64,000 nucleotides of DNA from Rhododendron vialii (taxonomy: Eukaryota > Streptophyta > Magnoliopsida > Ericales > Ericaceae): the NCBI RefSeq assembly GCF_030253575.1, contig NC_080559.1, positions 14,731,001 through 14,795,000 of the forward strand. The letters run 5' to 3'. This document shows positions 1-12,159 of this stretch, piece by piece; the stretch's first letter is position 1; each line of letters opens with the position of its first letter. Both the position numbers and the translations under genes were made by a program. The notes beneath the pieces are model-generated. The model ran no database searches. It was not told the DNA's origin and saw nothing but the letters and a program-made list of their open reading frames with translations.

Positions 1-2610
1 AGTAGTTGATATGGGTGGTCCAGGGTGGAAAAGAGTGGATAATTTGAGAAATTACTTAATTGCCCTCATTAAGTCATTGCATTGAGAATACAAAAAAGGT
101 TTGAGGGGTATTTATGTCTTTTACTGCACCCGGATAAGGTAATCCTAGGGCGGGGCTGTGTCAGTTGAGAATCGTGGTGGGGGGATAAGCTCTTCCCCCC
201 TTCTCCCACCACCCAGTACCTTTCTTCCTTCTCCCACTCTCTCCCTTCTCTTCTTAACAAACAGGAACGTCCTTTAACCATAGAATGGTTACATATGAAA
301 TACCTAGGCAATCCAGTAAATCAAAACTTGCCATTACAGGTAACAATAGATCAAATAATAGTTGGTATTGTAGTTTACCACTTTGTACTCATTTTACAAG
401 ATTCCTCCGTACAGTAGATGCCGAGGAAAAAGAAATACCAGAACTTCTCCCTTCGTCTCTTTAATGTCGTCGGTCTCTTTTGGGAGTTTCGGTTTTCTAC
501 GGGGACACGCACTAGCTTTGATTTCTAGTATTGCCCTTTAGTTTTTACTTTCAAGACTATATATTTTATTTTTGTAACCATATCATGCCAACCCTAAGCC
601 AACCAGACAAGTAATTCTGAGTGCTACCCAATACCCATCAGTACTATTGTTACAACCCCTAATATTTCAAAGGAAAATGCAAGCGACTGCCTACATACAT
701 TGGTCGCATATATCCGTGAATAGGGTAGCGAGGTTTATTGAAAAATTTAGTTTTCCGACATTATGTGAGTATTATTCACCACTCATTGGGAAAACCATGC
801 TTGAGGCTTTCATCTCACTCGGCTCCTAAATGAAAGAAATTTTTTCTTCTTGCGCCAAAGATCTTTATCTTTTTCGAAGGAACTCCATATAAAGTAGTGC
901 TAATATTTTACTTCTAAGAGATGAAAGGGCAAATGTTGTGTTTGTACGTAGCTGGTGTCTGTCTCTTTCTGTGAAAAGTAGACCCAGGTGGGTTTTCCAT
1001 AAGTCACAAGCCATGCACCAAAACAGTGAGGCATGTGTGTGTGGATCCTCTGGATAAAAAAAGAAGTCTAATTACATAACTGTAGAAGCGGCTGTGGGTG
1101 CCCATTTTTTTTTTTTTTGGGAAAGATATCATAGAGTTATAGAGTATAGGACTACCCCACACCCCTCAGCTCATTTAAGGTCTGTATGCTTGAGAATGTG
1201 AGTAGTGACTCACTTATATTCTCTACATTCTGCTTTCCAGCCAATTTTTGGGGCCCCCCTAGCTATTATTATTATTAATTTTTTTTTTTTGGACCAACAC
1301 TTGGGCCCCAGCTTCTGATATTCAAACAACTAACCTTGTCTGTTACAGCAAAAGGTTCCCTCTCAATGACCCATTTGCTGGGCCCCCTTAAAGTATTGTA
1401 GAATTACCTTTTAGACCTTTTGCATCTTTAAATAATCAGAACACCAAGGTTCTTTGGTAAAGGTTTGAGGGGGAGGTTTTGGGTTAATAAGTGGAAATAC
1501 AACTTATTGCAAAACATGTTGAGAGAGGGGGTGGTTCTGGGAACCCGAAGTGAACAAAGAAGGTTTCCTCTAGAGTCTCGTGTGTTTTTAAATCGTGTGT
1601 TTTTGCTTAGGAGACTCTCGTAAAAATGCAACGAAAATGATCTAAAAAGTTTAGAAAATCCATCTAAAATCATGGTATAGTAACATTTTTTTGAAATTAT
1701 ATGACCGAATTGTGGCTAATTTAGTTTGGGGAGGGAGAAGGGAAAGAAAATGGGGTTGTTCCATGTGCAGAGTTACATGGAAAAGAATGAAGAGAAGATA
1801 ATGCATTCAAAGTACTCCTACTTGAGATATGAATAGTCTAACATATATTCTTTCCTTCTTTTGAGCTATGACCAAAAACACAATTGAAAACATCCTTTCT
1901 GCTCACCTTTTTTGCCCTTCCATATCCCTCTGCCTAATCCAAGTTCCAAACAAATAAGCCAAACTCTTAGTATATCTTTCAGAAGAGGTCATCAACTAAA
2001 TAAACAATGAATATGGTCCTAACAAACAGAGCATAGGTGCCATAAAGAGATGAGCTAACTACATTTGACTGCTCCTTTCATATGGGTCCCATTTTTCCCT
2101 CAATTGGATCACTTAGAGCTGTTGCTGTTAGTTCATAGACTTGGCACCCTGGAAAGGTTCTTTCTGAGCATGCCAGCATGTGGTGGGAGGCTTATTGCTA
2201 ACACAATTTGAACAAATTCCTCTCTCCACTTGCTTTGTTAGTTCCACCTCAATAACCACTTGGACTTGGTAAATCACTTTTGATATTGAATCGTCGGGAC
2301 AAGATCCTCTGTCTCAAACTCTAGTTGCAAGTCGTGCTGATGATAGTGCATTTCAGAAACAGACAAAGATATTTGAGGACAGAGGATCGTTCTTCGATTC
2401 TTATAGGTCCCATTCCACTCTCTCTAGAATGTGCCCTTCCTAGAGCATGATTTGATTCTTATCTCTCCCAAGAATATATCTCCCTGTCCTGATACACTTT
2501 TAGTCTCAAAATCGTACCCCGAGAGTCTGGTTTTTATGTAGTGCCATTCTAGAGCAGATGAAAGTGTATTGGACCAAGAGCGCAAAGATATCTTATGTAA
2601 CAGAATAACC
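1..2610. other. Intergenic, no supported gene
   Basis: I see no convincing coding region on either strand. All open frames are under about 85 codons, lack splice context and resemble no family I know. The stretch is AT-rich with T-runs near 1110 and 1280 and pyrimidine-rich segments near 190-250. No RNA gene or clear transposon end was recognised. Confidence 0.6.
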
Positions 2611-2618
2611 TGATTCAT

Positions 2619-2987
2619 TTGAGCCCCATGTCTTCTGCAAAGTTAAAATTATGGAGTAGTTGTTTTTGGTTTTGCTTTCAAGTGTTGATACTCTTTCGTT
2701 GGTGTAACTACCATTCTACCAGGGAGAACAGCGTGAGCATATCGTACCCTGGATTCAGTGGCGGTGGCGGTGGGACCAACACGGGCAGCTCCGGAAATGG
2801 GAACGGTGCGGGGTCCAGTGGCGATGGCGATGGCGACTACTTTGGAATGATATTCGGGAGCGGCGCGCCACCAACAGCTTTGTGTACAACCACCACCACC
2901 ACCGTCCTCTTATCTCTTTTGATTATCTTGACTTTATGTATTAGCACCAACCATGATGGTCTATTATTATTGTTACAATTATTATAG
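2619..2987 (+). CDS. Weak candidate: glycine-rich ORF with hydrophobic C-terminus
   Basis: I do not recognise this 122-codon ORF as a known family. Its middle (about residues 45-80) is a Gly/Ser/Asn/Asp-rich linker with local GC content far above the surroundings. It is followed by a Thr run and a hydrophobic tail rich in Leu and Ile, an arrangement reminiscent of the GPI-anchor signals of plant cell-wall proteins such as X8-domain proteins. A possible 3' splice site (TTCTACCAG, near 2722) lies just before the glycine-rich part, so only a terminal exon may be real and the first 35 residues may be intronic. No upstream X8 or other domain was found. It could equally be a decayed gene tail. Confidence 0.25.
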   Translation: MSPMSSAKLKLWSSCFWFCFQVLILFRWCNYHSTRENSVSISYPGFSGGGGGTNTGSSGNGNGAGSSGDGDGDYFGMIFGSGAPPTALCTTTTTTVLLSLLIILTLCISTNHDGLLLLLQLL

Positions 2988-5107
2988 TTATGATAGAGAT
3001 ATTTGGAAAACGAGGAAATTGAAATTGAAGGAAATGGAAATTTCAAAATTCGATTCATTGCGAAGTCCCACTATTTTGTTAGCATTGATGGCCATCATGG
3101 ACTTTATTGGATGAGCTTTGTGGGGTCATTTGCATGTTAAGGTCTTTCACATGGATCTCTTTTTGCTAAGCCTTTTCACATGGATCTCGTTATAAGAGCT
3201 TGATGCATGCATTGTACGAGCATATTTCAAGGAAAATGACTTTTACACCCTTTTTTTGTCTTTATTTGGTGTGAATTTACTCCATTGTCCCTTAATATGT
3301 AAAAAAGTGAACTTATGAAAGGGTAAAAAGATAAATTCACATGAATAAGGACAAAAAAAAGAGTGTATTTGATAAAAAGAGAAGTGTAGAAGTCAATTCC
3401 CATATTTTAACCGTCGGATTTGCTGACCTCTTTGCTTTGACTTTATTTGCTTCGAATAGAATTGGAATTTGGACGTATATATAGAAGGAAAAGGAAGGAA
3501 AGAAAGAAAAGGATAGGGTATGGGTGGATGAAATGGCACTTTCGCATCCTGCGTCAAATTCAGAGCCTTTGAACACTTTAATCATCATGTAATATAGCTT
3601 TCCATACTTAATAATGTCATTAATAACATGGGGATGGTCCCCTGGTGGCGGATATTGCCAAAACCGTCCAAATAGATTTGATTACTCTCTCTCTCTCTCT
3701 CCATGTATATGCACAGCGTAGCATTTGCTGTTTACTGTTCAAAATGAATAGGATACAACGAAGGTCAAGTATAACGAAATTGGTGATTGTTACAGATCAA
3801 AAACTAAATACGAACGTAAAGGCACGGGCAAATTATAGCCATGGAGGAATCGGGTCCTCTACTGTTACCGAGAAAACCTGTAAAGTAAGTCTACAAACAC
3901 AACATGAGGTACAAGGCCCCATGCGTACATGTTTTATGTATGGTTGTGTTAAGATATCTTGAGGTTGAGATTCGAAAGAAATGAACAGCATAACAGCCAC
4001 AGTTCTGCTGAAAGGGCAGAAATCAGTTGCACTTCGTTGCTTTATGTAAAAGATGCAACAATAACCTAATGAAATTCCAGTCAGGCATTCAAACCTTGTA
4101 AACAAATCCTCACTAGAAACCGAAGTATGTCAAACGTTATCAAATGGTGCGCTTACTAACAAAGAGTTGTCCCTCTCTTCAAGTAAAAACCACTACTGAA
4201 ATGATTGTTCAGATACTTGCCCTTAGCAATAAGAGTAACAGTTTTTATATTAAGCTAAGAACTTGATCGTCAAAATCAAGGGGCAGTCCAAACATATTAA
4301 TGCTGCAGAGACAATGATAAGGGTCAGAAAGGTAAATTACACTCTATATGAGTGTACCCACAAATCTAGTTCACAAAAGTATGACCATGCAATCCAATAC
4401 CCCTCCCTACTTCGGAGACCCATTCATAATTCATGCGGATATGTTCGAAAGGTTACTGACCCATAGCATTTGCTTAGCATAGTGTGAAGGGACCATGCAA
4501 GTTTTGACCACAGTCGAAATATGCTAAGCACAACTTAATCATCAGTTCTCACTATTCCTGAGTGGATGGAAATTATTACTCAAAGGCTAAACTACAATTT
4601 TCTTGAGACTTCTCATTTGATTTTTAAATAGTCCAGACGGGAGAATGATGTAACTCCCCATATCTGCACAAATTGCAATATATTGCTATGCATCTTCATT
4701 CCGTTGCACCAAAAAAACACAAAACAAAAAGAAACTCGGACATAGAGCTTATGGCACCCAATTGAACACATACATCAACCGATGGTGGTGAAACAAAATG
4801 AAAGTAAACACAATGCGCTACCAGACAGTCTCTAAAACAATGAAGTACAAAAAGTAACCTGCTTCTTTTTCTTCTTCCAAAATTAAAAAAAGTAGGGACA
4901 GAGAACCATGGAATTTCGCACAATAACTGAATACACTGGATGGGATGTTCATCAACAATAAATAAAGGCATCTTCTACTCAATCGAACTCTTTCATGGGA
5001 TCTACTGAAGCATGTGAGTTTTAAACTCCTATGTCTTCATCATACTAGGGTTAGTTAATCCAAAAGTCGGGAACTAGCATCTCAGCAATTTGGATAATAA
5101 GGTTACC
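2988..5107. other. Intergenic and 3' flank of the pseudouridine synthase gene
   Basis: No gene is supported. Small open frames on both strands look random. The part nearest 5107 presumably includes the 3' UTR of the minus-strand pseudouridine synthase gene, but I cannot place a polyadenylation site confidently. A short CT microsatellite lies near 3690. Confidence 0.5.
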
Positions 5108-6486
5108 TCAAGAGATGAGGCAAATTTGTGGATCGAAATCTGTGTAACCTACATCAACAAGGCAAAGGCCATCAGGTGGTGCTGGTGGAGCGGTTGCACG
5201 TCTGCATGTGGCATCCATTAGCTTTATCAATGCATCATCGTCTGCACCAGCTGCTGCTTCCCTAATTGCTGTTGACACGAGAACTCGAACCATCCTCCTT
5301 AAAAAACGGTTAGCAACCAACTCAACACACATTGCCTTTGTGTATCCTCCATCCAAATCAGAAAACGGTAATCTGGTTTCAGAAGCACGGGCGTGATAGA
5401 GGAAGCACTCAGTCGGAGGACCAATGTTTCTAGAAGCTTTAGTATCTCGTGCAAACACCTTATACGATAATAATTTCCCTTCTAATTGATGCAAAAGTTG
5501 GTTCACCTTGCTTATTTTAAACGTCGTTGGTTTCTTCTGGCATTCAACACCACCGACATCATCTTTATGAAACTCTTCAATGATCTCCTCACCAATGTGT
5601 TTACAAAACTCATATATTTGATTGCCTTGAAAGTCTCTGGAATTTGTATACTCAACATCCTCCTCTCCATCATTTAAAGGGAAAATATACACATAGCGCC
5701 TCCATTTGGCACAGAAATTAGGATGAAACACTCTTGACATTTCATCAACAGATACAACCCTTAGCTTTCCTGGTGCAGCTTCATTAATGGCAACAACAAT
5801 ATCTTGAGGTTTAATATCCTTCCTCCAAGTATAGAAAGAGCAAACTTGTTGAAGAGCTGTCACTCCTTTGTCAGTGCGCCCAGCAACTAAAGACGTCCCT
5901 TCTATTGGTGATCCCTTGTCCTTCAATTGTTGAGCTTTCTTGTCATCAACAAATCTTCCAAGAGATGTTTCAACTAAACCTTGAACAGTATTCAAGCCAG
6001 GTTGCTTCTGCCACCCATCAAAGGATCCACCATGGTATGACACAATTATTTTGAATGTTACTCTAGCCCACCTTCCAGTTCTGTTTTCAGTTGGAACACT
6101 AGTAGATTCAGACTCCACATCACCATCATCATGAATAGAATGAATCACAGTTCCAAACAATGTTGACAATGACATGTGACCATTAACGATATTTGAATAG
6201 AAATCAAGAACTCGTTGCCATGGCCTAGCATGCATGAATTCATAAGATTCCCTAGCAGTCCACCTAGAGTACTTGCAAGCATCGGTGTGATCGTAATGTA
6301 AATGGGCCTTCTTTTGAGTCTGGTTCTCCATCATCTCTCTTACAATCTGTACTAACCTTGAGTTCTTTATCATACACGTGGTCCTCTGGCTCGGCTGTAA
6401 TTTGACTATATTGCCAAAGCCATACTGTTGGAGAGAGCCAAAAACGTGCTGCTTCAACTTTAGTGCAGAGGCATCAAAGCTTAAAC
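5108..6486 (-). CDS. tRNA pseudouridine synthase, TruA family (5' exon not found)
   Basis: Predicted to isomerise uridine to pseudouridine in tRNA. The TruA/PUS domain starts with FKIIVSYHGGSFDGWQKQPG. The catalytic motif GRTDKGVTA follows, with the essential Asp about residue 196 counted from the codon at 6457. RFLRRMVRVLV near the C-terminus is also typical. The roughly 130 residues before the domain contain RWTARESYEFMHARPWQRVLDFY, as in plant nuclear-encoded members. The C-terminus ends QICLIS. The 5' end is unresolved: the frame stays open past 6457 (a TTG, not an ATG) to a stop at 6494-6496. A minus-strand acceptor AATCTAG at about 6487 fits an exon starting at 6486, so at least one upstream exon is missing. 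The presumed intron contains the TRIM and hairpin elements listed next. If translation began inside this exon, the Met at residue 29 or 42 would be the first. Localisation (nucleus, plastid or mitochondrion) cannot be judged without the N-terminus. Confidence 0.88.
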
Positions 6487-6644
6487 CTAGATTTTAACCC
6501 AACAGAGATGTCAAACACAGTATAATGGCAACAAAACATAACTACTCTTGATTAAGTCTTGTTGATTAGAGAGAGGAAAAATGCTTAGGGTGCTAATTAA
6601 CTCCAACACAAATGTTATACTCTCTCACACACACAGATATATAT

Positions 6645-6989
6645 TGTTAAAGCATCTAACTCAAAACTAATTGACAATAAGTGGAGAGGCCCGCCCAGGC
6701 TCATATATTAGTTTTGGAGGTTATAATTTATTAGCCAATGGGGGGCAAATTCTAACACTCCCTCACACGTGGGCTCCTGACCAGCATGTGGAGAGGTAAA
6801 CAATAGGTCCATAACTTGGGGATCGCAACGAACAACGAAACAAGGTGTAATTAAGGCACAAACATACGGGGTTACTAATAACAAAATCTTGTTCAGAAGC
6901 CTCTGAAACCCTAGCGCTAATACCATGTTAAAAGCATCCAACCGAAAATTAATTGGTAATGAGTGGAAATGCATCACAGGTCATATATA
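6645..6989 (-). mobile_element. TRIM-type non-autonomous LTR retroelement, 5' LTR truncated
   Basis: Read on the minus strand, a short LTR ends ..GCTTTTAACA and is followed at once by TGGTATTAGCGC, a near match to the primer-binding site complementary to initiator tRNA-Met (TGGTATCAGAGC). A short internal region follows, then a purine tract (GTGAGGGAG), then a second LTR that starts TGTTAGAATT. The second (3') LTR spans 6645-6757 (113 bp, TG..CA). The first LTR begins at 6926 and is cut off near 6989, where the hairpin element starts. The LTR text around CTCATTACCAATTAATTTTC is typical of plant TRIMs. There is no coding capacity. Confidence 0.7.
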
Positions 6990-7335
6990 GGGGTCGGTTC
7001 CATGGACACAATGAATAACACAATATTTGACACAACAATATTCGGAGCCATTCAATTTGTTTAAAACATGTTTTAAGAGTTCCGGTAAAAAATCAACTCA
7101 TTCGGATATTGGAAAGGGCTTGATCGATTCATTCAATTTTTATCCTGTCAAATTTAGGGACAAATACCAATCAAGCCCTTGCCGATATCTGAATGAGTTG
7201 ATTTCTTACGGGAACCCTTGAAAACATGTTCTAAACAAATTGAACGGTTCCGATAATTTGCGAGGGACTCCAAAATGGATCCCACCCAAAACTTGTGTCA
7301 CATGTTGTGTTATTCTTTGTGTCCATGGAACTGGC

Positions 7336-7337
<2 letters not shown>
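6990..7337. mobile_element. Foldback (long-hairpin) MITE, copy A
   Basis: The two halves are imperfect reverse complements over almost the whole length. The left outer arm GGGTCGGTTCCATGGACAC pairs with GTGTCCATGGAACTGGCCC on the right. The inner arms CAACTCATTCGGATATTGG and CCGATATCTGAATGAGTTG also pair. The element is flanked by TATATA on both sides. It has no ORF of its own. Related hairpins lie at 29982, 42907 and 60285, with a half copy at 37556. Confidence 0.75.

Positions 7338-7417
<80 letters not shown>
7338..7417. repeat. (TA)n microsatellite
   Basis: About 40 uninterrupted TA dinucleotides directly abut the hairpin element, as expected if the element inserted into a TA-rich target. 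The Ile-Tyr ORF across it is meaningless. Confidence 0.95.
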
Positions 7418-7420
<3 letters not shown>

Positions 7421-7529
7421 GCTTTAGCTCAATGTGATTAGAACGTGATTTTAAGGATTTTCGCGAGATATCAACAAAAATAAAAGACCGGGAAGAGCTT
7501 CATCCGAGCAGTTTTCATTGAACGGATCT

Positions 7530-8073
7530 AAAGGGGGGCATGCGGGGGCATGTGCCCCCACTCGAACGTGTGCCCCCACTCGAAATAAAATATATATTTA
7601 TATATTTTGTATAAATTAGCATAATTATGAAAGTGTGCTAATTTATAAACATACACAATTGCATACATCTTAAAAATACACATATAAGATTAGTTTTATG
7701 CTCGAATTTCATCATATGGTGCATTTATATTTGTTGCTTTACGAGCTGTTTGTCTATTTAGAGCTACTCTTTTTTTATTCTCTTTATTTTTAACCGTTTG
7801 GGAGAAATATTTTAAATAAAGTCATTAACAAAACTAACTCGATCATTTTAAAACTTGTCGATGTTCATTTGAAACATATTTTAAATTTGTCTGAGATTTT
7901 GTGCTCAATTTTACCTAATTTAACTTAAAGTACGCGTTATAAACTTTTTTAGGTAGTAGTAATGCATGCCTTAATTTTGTACGATCTTACTATGGTTGAC
8001 TAAAAAAAAAGAACTTTCGCCTTTATGATTAAAAGGTGCCCTCACTAGGCTATATTTCTGGATCCGTCCCTGC
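7530..8073. mobile_element. Probable hAT-type element remnant
   Basis: The right end CTGGATCCGTCCCTG is the reverse complement of the CAGGGACGGATCCAG terminus common in plant hAT/MYM-type elements. Near the left side is a GGGGGCATGTGCCCCCACTC segment that often accompanies such elements. The left terminus is not recognisable and no transposase remains. It is probably a deleted relic. Confidence 0.4.
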
Positions 8074-8077
8074 ATCC

Positions 8078-8225
8078 ACTCATCATGCAACTATACCCAC
8101 TACATGCATTTCACACTTGTTATATATAAAATGCATCTGTATGTACTTAGGACTCATCATGCAACTATACCCACGACATGCATTTCACAGTTGTTATATA
8201 TAAAATGCATCTCTATGTACTGAGG
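8078..8225. repeat. 74-bp tandem duplication
   Basis: Two adjacent copies (8078-8151 and 8152-8225) both begin ACTCATCATGCAACTATACC and differ at only a few bases, which suggests a recent duplication. There is no coding content. Confidence 0.9.
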
Positions 8226-8975
8226 TGAGTTGTCATAAAGCTTGAAAGTCAACCACTCAAATACTATTCTTTATATTGTCCCTTTCACAATCTGCCATTC
8301 CTCCCAACATTCCTTCCTTGGCCTCCTTTCCGAGGGCTTTTCTTTTTGGCCAGTTATGGTTCTTATTTATCTGCATGCTTCTCACACATAAATGATGTGT
8401 ATGTAGACAGAGAAGGCAAAAAAAGACACTCAGCTTCTCCATTTCTTAATATTTTCGAGGATCCTTTTCCTCCAACCCATCCTCTAAACATCTTCTTCAT
8501 TTTAGAGGATGTGTGGATCCTCCCACTATAGAGGAACGGAGGAGAAATAGAGGATCATACAGCAAATATAGAACATAGAACTTAAACCTTTCAATGCAAT
8601 AAAGTTTTAATTTGTACTTTTAGAATCCATTTGCTGTGGTCTTTAACTTTTTGCGATGAAAGTTAATTACGTAAAAGAATTTAGCCAAATCTTATTTGTT
8701 CTTTATAAAGTTTCAAACTAGTTATGGTTGGGAAAACATAATTTGTCTACTTCAAAGAACGATAAAAGACAGATTAAGAAGCAGGAATACTCGCCAGATT
8801 TATATGCTGATGTGCTTCAGGATTCCAAATCATAGGGTCTATTTCTGTCCATTTCATGAGTTATAACAAAAAACCCTCGTCATGGTTACTTGTAAGTAAT
8901 AAGCAACTTGCAAGTAGCTTCTGAGTAGTTCTGACGGTATAAATGTTAAAACCATGTCAATACATGTACAGTCGT

Positions 8976-9615
8976 TAGGGATGGCATTCGGGGCATTCGG
9001 GGCGGAAAATGGGTATTCCGTACCCGATCCCCGAACCCGAAGTATGTTCCATATCCGCCCCGATCCCCGAACGGGGAAGGAAGAATGGAACCATTTCCGA
9101 GCCATTCGGTTATCGGGTAATCCCCGAACCGAATGGGTAACCGAATGGAATCAGAATAATATGTTTACCCGAACCGACCCGAACCGAACCGAAATATTTT
9201 CAGTTTTCAAGCACTAAAAAAAACTGGCCACTATTATCAATATTGGCTTATCAATATTATCAGTTTTCAACCGAAATATTATCAATGGTTATAAAAAAAC
9301 TGATCACATCACAAAAGATGGTGAAAATTGGGACAAAGCCCTAAAACGTATGGGTATATATATAGGCAGGGGTATTTTTGTAATTTACTACTACTTCGGT
9401 TCGGGGTTCGGGTTCGGTTCGGGTCGGGGTTCGGGTTCGGTTCGGGTCGGGGTTCGGGTCGGGTATTGACTGAACCAAAACCGAACCGAAACCTGTTCGG
9501 GTATTCTCTATGCCAACCATACCCGTACCCACGGGAAAAATTTCGGTTATGGTTCGGGGATAATTTCGGTTATCGGTTCGGGTACCCATCGGTTCGGTTC
9601 GAATTGCCATCCCTA
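8976..9615. mobile_element. Non-autonomous hAT element with 8-bp target duplication
   Basis: The termini TAGGGATGGCA and TGCCATCCCTA are exact inverted repeats. The element is flanked by a perfect 8-bp duplication, ACAGTCGT, at 8968-8975 and 9616-9623, diagnostic of the hAT superfamily. Both subterminal regions are dense in GGTTCGG/CCGAACC repeats in opposite orientation, which produces spurious ORFs on both strands. There is no transposase. Confidence 0.88.
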
Positions 9616-9623
9616 ACAGTCGT

Positions 9624-12159
9624 CATCTGTCATTGACTCATCATGGAATTGCTACATGTAGGTCAGGACTCAAAATTCACTAACTTCTCGTTCATTTCTT
9701 GAGTAGGTACCATGTTTGCACCTAGGAAGTCATAGGTTTTGTATTCCTAGGTACTTACCCTTTTAAGTAACCTCCTTACTGCTCAAATACAGGGCTGGGA
9801 TCACTCTTTCGTAGGAACGTCTTAAGAAATCGGAATTTATTACTTCAGCCAAGGAAATGTAGCATTATTTTACTACTTCCTAGGGCCTAGCTCATGAGCT
9901 TGCTTGTTGAATTTGCACAACTTGAATAGTTTGATTTCGTACTATTTTGAACCCAAAACTGTTTGGTCCACCTTCAATTAGGTGTTCAAACTTCCAACCA
10001 TGTCAATGCAGGAGACCTGGAAATTCTATTTGGTGTGCTCCAATCGTCCTTGTTGAAAGACTATGTGATAGAATTAATTACTACACATGTCCGGCATTAA
10101 AATGTACGTTACATGAGTATGCTACATGCAACATCGCAAGTGTCTCGCTAATATTCTCAAGAGTACACAGGTACTAGGAAATGGCCGGATCTTAACTTTC
10201 TTGCACACCTATGTTGCTTTCGTAGGTAAAATTGTATTTATAGATGAATATAAAAAATGCCATGCATGAGAAAGAAATTTTACGCACATTTCTACTTGTA
10301 AATTCGACTATTTATACTCGGATGCATATACTCAAGTTGTGTGTCCACTACATCATAAATTTGGAGTTCATGCAATAGAGATTATACTTCATTTCACCCA
10401 GTTTTCTTATTCTTTGGTGGTAATGGTATTGGGCCATTGGCTTGTGGGGTAATCCATACTTCTAAACTACAAAGATCTTTGTTCTGTGTAAGTCTCTACT
10501 AACCTAAGGCTGCATCATGCAGTCAACAATGAAATCAAGGCAAAGGGTTCACAGGTCAACATCCGAATGCAGCAGGTCCAAGGCAGATTACTTTAGACTT
10601 ATCAAAGCTTACCCAAGATGTGCAATTTAACTGAAAATTGGGAATGAAACCTGTGGAAGCTATTCCACCAGTAGAGAAGGATGGCATAACCCAGCATATA
10701 GAAGTTGCAAGGTAACTGTTATATCACCAATTTCCTAAAGGCGATTTTAGGAAATGGGTGTTATATATTAAGCTATACAATCGCATCCCTCGCATACAAC
10801 CCTATGCAAACATCCAACCAGGTAGAGAAACAGAGTGCAAATAGAGAAGCATAAGACAGACCATGAGTCCCAAAAGCTTAAGCTATTACAAAACAGTCCA
10901 ACTATGTATATCAAGTCACCCATCGAAAACAAGGTAAAAGAGAAACACAGGAGAACAAGTTTTACAACTGCCACCAACTTCAAAGAATTCAATCGTTGAT
11001 GTCTTTCGTAATTCCAGCAGAATGGAATGACAGTACTACAAGGCAGGAGATTCCGTTCTCCCAAAGGAATCGATTCTTGTAAGGAGTTCAAATTGAATTG
11101 GGATTGAAAATTTCTTGAGGAATTAAGAAGTGGACAGTTGCAACAGTTGCAAGTAGATATGCACAGTTGCAAGCTGGGCAACAAATGATAACCTAAATGT
11201 TGCAGAAACGGACTAACTGCAAACCTAATGCAGTTCTAGCACCACTCTATGGTTGATGTTTCCGTGTTCGAAGTCTACCGTAGAGATAAGTAAATGCATG
11301 TAGGGCTTTGGGCCATAACTACTAAAAGAATGAATCTGATGCCTGAACTTGGAACAAGCCTTAATATCTTAATGACACAGGTCAACCATACTTGGGAGAA
11401 AAAAAGAGAGACAAAAACAGGAGATGGGGAAGAAAAACGATTTTTGTTTAGTACAGTCGTGCGTATGGTTTAGAAACAAGAAAATTCATGAAAACAGTAA
11501 GACATGATGGCAACTTGAAAATAGTGGTTTTCCTTTCTAGGAGACCCTAGATGCAGTTCCCTAATTGTTTTAGATTTCATGTAATTCAGTAATTCCAACC
11601 AAGGCGCACACTGAAATATCAAGCTGACATTTGATTGTTGACTGAATCCCCTCAAACCTACTTTCAGTAACTCAGATACAACCATTAAGGTACACTCTTA
11701 TATTACTGATTGGCAACAAAAAAAAAAGGTACACTCGTATGAGTAATTGGTAAACAAATGGGAGAAACAGAGGAAAAGAGGACACCAGACAAAGAAGTTG
11801 ACAGACTGGTGAGCTGCCAAATCAAAGTTATCCACAACAAACAAGAACAAACTGTGCTGCATATCACCTCATCAACAAAATCTAAAACCAAAATTTCAAA
11901 AAAAGAAAAGAAAATTATAAAATTAACTAACAAAGTTGGACAACTTGAGCTGGGGACCTCAATCGCTCTTGTTGACCCGTAGGAATGACTGAAAAAAAAA
12001 ACTGTGTTATCCTTGTTTACTCTACGTAAAGGAAGCCTCTTTAATGCCTAGCAAACCAAACAAGTCAGCTCTCCAGGATTGATTGAGGAATGGCAACAAT
12101 AACTCTTTCCATGAAATGCATGAAATTGTGTACAGATTATACGTACAGGTCTACAAACA
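9624..12159. other. Intergenic, no supported gene
   Basis: Open frames here (the longest is 138 codons on the minus strand at 10768-11184) are Cys/Leu/Ser-rich, lack recognisable domains and start inside what looks like untranslated sequence. Part of 10750-12150 could be the 3' UTR of a minus-strand transcript whose possible last coding exon is at 12160-12326. I cannot show this from sequence alone. Confidence 0.45.

Noticed and set aside
7240..7437. ORF with a long Ile-Tyr run
   Set aside because: It is a translation of the TA microsatellite beside a hairpin element.
9328..9636. Phe-Gly-Ser and Arg-Thr-rich ORFs on both strands
   Set aside because: They arise from GGTTCGG repeats inside a non-autonomous hAT element with perfect target duplication.
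10768..11184. 138-codon Cys/Leu-rich minus-strand ORF
   Set aside because: No recognisable domain, composition close to random for T-rich DNA, and no splice or promoter support.
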